The position numbers and the translations under genes were made by a program. A DNA stretch of 10,189 nucleotides from Azovibrio restrictus (GTDB taxonomy: Bacteria; Pseudomonadota; Gammaproteobacteria; Burkholderiales; Rhodocyclaceae): contig QKDJ01000063.1 of the NCBI GenBank assembly GCA_003252145.1, positions 1-10,189 of the forward strand, written 5' to 3'. The notes under the pieces were generated by a model. That model did not search any database and was not told the DNA's origin. It saw only the letters and a program-made list of their open reading frames with translations. Shown one piece after another: positions 6,281 through 10,189 of this stretch (its first letter is position 1; each line of letters starts with the position of its first letter).

Positions 6281-7447
6281 ATGAGCAGCCCGTCCGTGAT
6301 CCTGCCCCCTGCCACCCTGGGCATGCTGGGCGGCGGCCAACTGGGCCGCTTCTTCGTCGCTGCCGCCCACGAGATGGGCTACAAGGTCTGGGTCCTGGAC
6401 CCGGATGCCAACAGCCCTGCCGGCCTGATCGCCGACCGGCACCTGTGCGCCGCCTACGAGGACTTCGCCGCCCTGGACGAACTGGCAGCCAATTGCGCCG
6501 CCATCACCACCGAGTTTGAAAACGTCCCCGCCACCACCCTGGCTTACCTGGCCAAGTTCATTCCTGTGCGCCCCTCGGCCGAGGCGGTGTCTGTCTGCCA
6601 GAACCGCATCGTGGAAAAGACCTTCCTGCGGGACAACGGTCTGCCCCATGGGCACTTCATCCCCGTCACTACAGAGGCGGACCTGGAAGCGGCCAATGCA
6701 GGTCTGTTCCCGGGCATCCTCAAAGTGGCCCGCTTCGGTTACGACGGCAAGGGTCAGGCCGTGGTCAACAACCGCGACGAAGCCCTGACCGCTTTCCGCA
6801 CCTTCAAGGGCGAACACTGCGTCCTGGAACAAAAGCTCTCCCTGGATTACGAAGTCTCCGTGGTCCTGGCCCGAGATGAACAGGGCCGAGTGAAATGCTT
6901 CCCCACCGCGGAAAACCAGCACACCCGGGGCATCCTGGACGTGTCCATCGTGCCCGCCCGGGCCTCCGCCTGCCTGGCCGACAACGCCCAGGAAATTGCC
7001 GAACGCATCGCCGAGAAACTGGGCTACATCGGCACCCTGGCCGTGGAGTTCTTCGTCAGCAAGGGTCAGCTCTACGTTAATGAGATGGCGCCCCGGCCCC
7101 ACAACAGCGGCCACTACACCATCGACGCCTGCATCAACAGCCAGTACGAACAGCAGGTGCGCGCCCTGTGCGGCCTGCCCCTGGGTGAGGCCCGGGCTCA
7201 CTCGGCTTCGGTGATGGTGAATCTGCTGGGCGAACTCTGGTACGAAGGGGGCCACGCCCATGGCCAATACCGGGAACCGGACTGGAACCAGCTCTACGCC
7301 ATTCCCAACCTGAAACTGCATCTGTACGGCAAGCACCACGCCCGCCCGGGCCGCAAGATGGGCCACTTCACCGTGGTGGGCGAACAGCTCGACACGGTAC
7401 TGGCCACCGCCCTGGCAGCTCGTAAAGCCATCGGCATCGCTGACTGA
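6281..7447 (+). CDS. purK: 5-(carboxyamino)imidazole ribonucleotide synthase
   Basis: PurK is an ATP-grasp enzyme that joins AIR, bicarbonate and ATP to make N5-CAIR, the substrate of the PurE encoded just upstream. The 388-residue product shows the N-terminal nucleotide-fold loop GMLGGGQLGRF (14-24), ITTEFENVPA (75-84), the ATP-grasp segment KVARFGYDGKGQ (148-159), and the metal/AIR-binding NEMAPRPHNSGHYTIDAC (267-284). I chose ATG 6281 because the GAGGTG at 6267-6272 is then spaced 8 nt away. ATG 6275, which overlaps the purE stop as TGATG, is the alternative and would add two residues (MS). Either way the gene is coupled tightly to purE. Confidence 0.96.
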   Translation: MSSPSVILPPATLGMLGGGQLGRFFVAAAHEMGYKVWVLDPDANSPAGLIADRHLCAAYEDFAALDELAANCAAITTEFENVPATTLAYLAKFIPVRPSAEAVSVCQNRIVEKTFLRDNGLPHGHFIPVTTEADLEAANAGLFPGILKVARFGYDGKGQAVVNNRDEALTAFRTFKGEHCVLEQKLSLDYEVSVVLARDEQGRVKCFPTAENQHTRGILDVSIVPARASACLADNAQEIAERIAEKLGYIGTLAVEFFVSKGQLYVNEMAPRPHNSGHYTIDACINSQYEQQVRALCGLPLGEARAHSASVMVNLLGELWYEGGHAHGQYREPDWNQLYAIPNLKLHLYGKHHARPGRKMGHFTVVGEQLDTVLATALAARKAIGIAD

Positions 7448-7448
7448 G

Positions 7449-8426
7449 ATGTCCCTGGACCCTGCCCTGCTGGATCGGGCCGTTGCCCTGCTCCAGGCTG
7501 GTGAGCTGGTGGCCCTGCCCACGGAAACGGTTTACGGCCTGGGGGCCGATGCCGCCAATCCAACAGCTGTAGCCAAGATTTTTGCCGCCAAAGGGCGCCC
7601 TGCCGACCATCCGCTGATCGTGCACCTGCCCGGCGATGCCGGGTTGGAACAGTGGGCAAGAGACATTCCCCAAGGGGCCTGGGACCTGGCAGAAATGTTC
7701 TGGCCCGGCCCCTTGACCATGATCTTGAAGAAGCAGGACTGGGTTCCCGACGCCGTGACCGGCGGCCAGGACACGGTGGGTCTACGAGTCCCCGGCCACC
7801 CGGTGGCCCTGGAACTGCTCCAGGCCTTTGCCCGCGTCAATCCTCGGGGTGGTATCGCTGCCCCCTCGGCCAACCGCTTCGGACGCATCAGCCCCACCAC
7901 GGCGGCTCATGTGCAGGAAGAACTGGGGGACAAGATTTCCCTGATCCTGGATGGGGGCCCCTGCCAAGTCGGCATCGAATCCACCATCATCGACCTGTCC
8001 CGGGACCGCCCTGAAGTCCTGCGCCCCGGTCATATCGGACCGCAATTACTTGCCGAAGTCCTGGGCGACCTCCCCGCCATCCACCAGAGCCAGGGTGCTC
8101 CCCGAGTATCCGGCTCCCTGGAATCCCACTACGCTCCGGTCACCCCGGTACGCCTGCTGGCCCCGGAGCGCCTGCTGGATTTCCTCACACTGCAACGCCA
8201 TGCAGGCACCCGTTGCGGGGTGCTGGCCTGCAACCAGCCCGCCCAGGCAGGCATGCCCCACCAGTGGCGCATGCTGCCTTCCGATCCGACAGGGTACGCT
8301 CACGATCTCTACGATGCACTACGGGACATGGACCACCGCCAGCTGGACTTGATCGTGATCGAAAACACTCCCAACACCCCCGCCTGGGCGGCTGTTCAGG
8401 ACCGCCTGCGCCGGGCCGCAGCCTGA
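7449..8426 (+). CDS. tsaC: L-threonylcarbamoyladenylate synthase, Sua5 type
   Basis: This enzyme makes threonylcarbamoyl-AMP from threonine, bicarbonate and ATP, the first step towards the t6A modification of ANN-decoding tRNAs. The YrdC/TsaC domain fills about residues 8-207, with PTETVYGLGADA (24-35), KIFAAKGRPADHPL (43-56), WPGPLT (85-90), GLRVPGHP (111-118) and APSANRFGRISPT (138-150). The 325-residue length and the linker GSLESHYAP (222-230) followed by a small Rossmann-like C-terminal domain mark it as the two-domain Sua5 form rather than the roughly 190-residue E. coli TsaC. It starts one base after the purK stop and has no clear ribosome binding site, so it probably depends on coupled translation as last gene of the folD-purE-purK-tsaC transcript. 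Confidence 0.93.
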   Translation: MSLDPALLDRAVALLQAGELVALPTETVYGLGADAANPTAVAKIFAAKGRPADHPLIVHLPGDAGLEQWARDIPQGAWDLAEMFWPGPLTMILKKQDWVPDAVTGGQDTVGLRVPGHPVALELLQAFARVNPRGGIAAPSANRFGRISPTTAAHVQEELGDKISLILDGGPCQVGIESTIIDLSRDRPEVLRPGHIGPQLLAEVLGDLPAIHQSQGAPRVSGSLESHYAPVTPVRLLAPERLLDFLTLQRHAGTRCGVLACNQPAQAGMPHQWRMLPSDPTGYAHDLYDALRDMDHRQLDLIVIENTPNTPAWAAVQDRLRRAAA

Positions 8427-8540
8427 CTTTCCTCTCTCAGCAAAAACCCGCACTGAATGCCCGGGATTTGGTTTATCCTCCAGCATTAGCCGTAGTTAAA
8501 GTTATGTAAAAAGTAATAACTATCTTTGCAGGGAGCAGTC
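8427..8540 (+). promoter_or_regulatory. Intergenic region and presumed promoter region of the chemoreceptor gene
   Basis: This 114-nt gap turns strongly A+T-rich from about 8493. It contains AGTTAT (8500-8505) and ATAACT (8516-8521) as a perfect 6-bp inverted repeat with 10 nt between. A nested outer pair, TAGTTA (8493-8498) and TAACTA (8517-8522), uses partly the same bases. A weak imperfect hairpin at 8444-8469 (AAACCCG against CGGGATTT) lacks a U-run and is a poor terminator. No hexamer pair is good enough to call a promoter. The ribosome binding site AGGGAG (8530-8535) sits 5 nt before the ATG at 8541. Confidence 0.4.
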
Positions 8541-10181
8541 ATGAAGCTTGATAGATTTACCGTCAATGCTCGACTCTGGATTTTTTCCAGCGTGGTTTTT
8601 GTGGGCCTTATTCTGTTGGGTGGCGTATCGCTCTACCACATCCGCAGCGCCATGCTGGAAGACCGCTACCAGAAGGTGGAGTCCATCATCGCCGCCACGG
8701 GTGGCATGCTTGCAGGGCTGGAAAAGCAGGTCCAGGCTGGCACCATCAGCAGCGAGGAAGCCCAGCGCCTGGCCAAGGAAATGATCCGGACCACCCGCTA
8801 TGAAGGCAAGGAATACCTCTTTGTGCTCAACAAAGACCTGGTCTATCAGGTCATGCCTCCGGCTCCCGAACGGGAGGGCACCAACGCCACCGATCTCAAG
8901 GACCCCAACGGCAAGTACCTGTTCCAGGAATTCCGCAAGACCGTACAGGCTGACCCCAAGGGTGGCTTTGTAGACTACGTCTGGCCCAAGCCGGGCGCCA
9001 CGGCACCGCTCCCCAAGATTTCCTACGTAGCCTATTTCGGCCCCTGGGAATGGATTTACGGCACCGGCATTTACCTGGATGACGTGGATGCTGCCTTCTA
9101 CAAGCAGGCCACACTCTTGGGCGGCATGATTGCATTCATTCTGGCTGTCATGGCCAGCATCTCCTTCATGATCAATCGCAGCATCCTGAACCAGTTGGGC
9201 GGCGAGCCCACCTACGCCGTGGATGTGGTGACCCGTATTGCCGAAGGGGATCTGACCACAGAGGTTCGGACGGCTTCTCACAACTCCGACAGCCTCCTAC
9301 ACGCCATGGCGCGCATGCAGCAAAAGCTGGCCGAGATGTTCACCCAGATCAACAGCATGGCTGACACCCTGTCCCAGAATGCGGAGCATGTCTCCACCGC
9401 AGCCACGGAAACCAGTACCGCCTCTCACGAACAGGCCCAGTCCACGGCGGCTACCGCGGCCTCCGTGGAAGAAATGACCGTGAGCATCAACGAGGTCTCC
9501 GAAATCGCCACCCAGACGGAAGGCAACTCGGAAGCCACGGCCCAGCATGCGGAACACGGCGCCAAGCTGGTGGGTGATGCAGGCGAAGCCATTGCCAAGA
9601 TTTCCACCACGGTCTCTGCCTCTGCCGAACAGATTCAGCTGCTGATGCAGAAATCCATGGAAATCGGCGGTATCGCCAACGTCATCCGTGACATTGCCGA
9701 CCAAACCAACCTGCTGGCCCTGAATGCAGCCATCGAAGCAGCCCGGGCTGGCGAACAGGGCCGCGGCTTTGCCGTGGTGGCTGATGAAGTCCGCAAGCTG
9801 GCGGAACGGACCACCCAGGCCACCGGGGAAATCAGCGCCATGATCGCCGCAATCCAAAGCGAAACCCAGTCCGCCGTCAGTGCCATGGAAACCACCATGC
9901 CCCAAGTGGACAAGGGGATGGAACTGGCCGAGGCCGCCCGCAAGATGCTGGAAAACATCCATGGTCAGGCCCTGCAATCCTTGTCCCAGGTCAAGGACGT
10001 GGCCCTGGCTACCCGGGAGCAGGCCACCACCGCCAACGACATTGCCCGGCATGTGGAACACATCGCCAGCATGTCCGAGGAAACCAACGCCACCATGAAG
10101 AACAATGCGGCCGCAGCCCACCAGCTGGAAGAATTGGCCATCGAACTGGGTCGCCTGGTGTCCTACTTCAAGGTGCACTGA
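8541..10181 (+). CDS. Methyl-accepting chemotaxis protein with single Cache sensor domain
   Basis: This 546-residue membrane receptor would sense an extracytoplasmic ligand and control CheA through CheW. A short cytoplasmic N-terminus is followed by a membrane segment at about 12-34 and a periplasmic domain at about 35-187. That domain has sCache_2-like features ([11 protein letters not shown] at 87-97, [14 protein letters not shown] at 169-182). A second membrane segment is at about 190-211 and a HAMP region at about 212-265. The long coiled-coil domain carries the invariant hairpin tip, [20 protein letters not shown] at 385-404 followed by [20 protein letters not shown]. The C-terminus (SYFKVH) lacks the NWETF-type pentapeptide that tethers CheR/CheB. 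ATG 8541 is chosen for its AGGGAG ribosome binding site. The ligand is unknown; other sCache_2 receptors bind small carboxylates, so that is only a guess here. Confidence 0.93.
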   Translation: MKLDRFTVNARLWIFSSVVFVGLILLGGVSLYHIRSAMLEDRYQKVESIIAATGGMLAGLEKQVQAGTISSEEAQRLAKEMIRTTRYEGKEYLFVLNKDLVYQVMPPAPEREGTNATDLKDPNGKYLFQEFRKTVQADPKGGFVDYVWPKPGATAPLPKISYVAYFGPWEWIYGTGIYLDDVDAAFYKQATLLGGMIAFILAVMASISFMINRSILNQLGGEPTYAVDVVTRIAEGDLTTEVRTASHNSDSLLHAMARMQQKLAEMFTQINSMADTLSQNAEHVSTAATETSTASHEQAQSTAATAASVEEMTVSINEVSEIATQTEGNSEATAQHAEHGAKLVGDAGEAIAKISTTVSASAEQIQLLMQKSMEIGGIANVIRDIADQTNLLALNAAIEAARAGEQGRGFAVVADEVRKLAERTTQATGEISAMIAAIQSETQSAVSAMETTMPQVDKGMELAEAARKMLENIHGQALQSLSQVKDVALATREQATTANDIARHVEHIASMSEETNATMKNNAAAAHQLEELAIELGRLVSYFKVH

Positions 10182-10189
10182 CCCAGCTT

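Noticed and set aside
6227..7522. A 431-codon minus-strand frame antisense to purK.
   Set aside because: It is explained as the complement of purK in GC-biased sequence; the translation has no recognisable motif, and a complete PurK lies on the other strand.
8444..8469. Hairpin AAACCCG / CGGGATTT after tsaC, considered as the operon terminator.
   Set aside because: The stem has a bulge, only four G-C pairs and no U-tract after it. Termination of the folD-tsaC transcript is therefore not resolved from sequence.
8497..8523. Sigma28-type flagellar promoter before the chemoreceptor gene.
   Set aside because: TAAAGTTA fits the -35 half, but the -10 position (8516-8523) has almost no match to GCCGATAA, and the only GCCG lies upstream instead.

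Overview
The window is GC-rich chromosomal DNA that looks like core housekeeping sequence from a betaproteobacterium, most likely of the Rhodocyclales/Azospira-Dechloromonas kind. That placement is inference. It rests on the E. coli-type homodimeric pyruvate dehydrogenase E1, an E3 subunit carrying its own N-terminal lipoyl domain, the aceE-aceF-lpdA order divergent from a folD-purE-purK-tsaC cluster, and strong G/C third-position bias. I see no mobile element, CRISPR array, tRNA, rRNA or obvious foreign island.

Left part (1-4534, minus strand): the pyruvate dehydrogenase complex operon, transcribed right to left as aceE (E1), aceF (E2, two lipoyl domains) and lpdA (E3; only its N-terminal lipoyl domain lies inside the window). 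Gaps are 13 and 17 nt, and each gene has a clear purine-rich ribosome binding site. The three lipoyl-domain coding segments are close copies of each other, especially the lpdA copy and the first aceF copy.

Centre (4535-4917): a divergent A+T-richer control region. Towards aceE it holds a candidate extended -10 promoter, a TTTTCG-N5-CGAAAA palindrome just upstream of that promoter, and a leader with two GC-rich inverted repeats. Towards folD it holds an extended -10 candidate followed almost at once by a hairpin plus U-tract that looks like an intrinsic terminator, ending 13 nt before the folD ATG. A 26-codon frame runs through this hairpin, and its stop overlaps the folD start as ATGA. This leader is the most unusual thing in the window and could be a compact attenuator.

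Right-centre (4918-8426, plus strand): folD, purE, purK and tsaC, packed with overlaps or near-zero gaps, so almost certainly one transcript. FolD makes the 10-formyl-THF used in purine synthesis, PurK and PurE carboxylate AIR to CAIR, and TsaC makes the threonylcarbamoyl-AMP used for tRNA t6A.

Right end (8541-10181, plus strand): after a 114-nt A+T-rich gap with an inverted repeat, a complete transmembrane chemoreceptor with a single Cache-type sensor, HAMP region and canonical signalling tip. It is probably a separate transcription unit.

Overall the protein-coding content is ordinary. The items worth a second look are regulatory: the folD leader, the aceE operator-like palindrome and leader structure, and the repeated lipoyl DNA.
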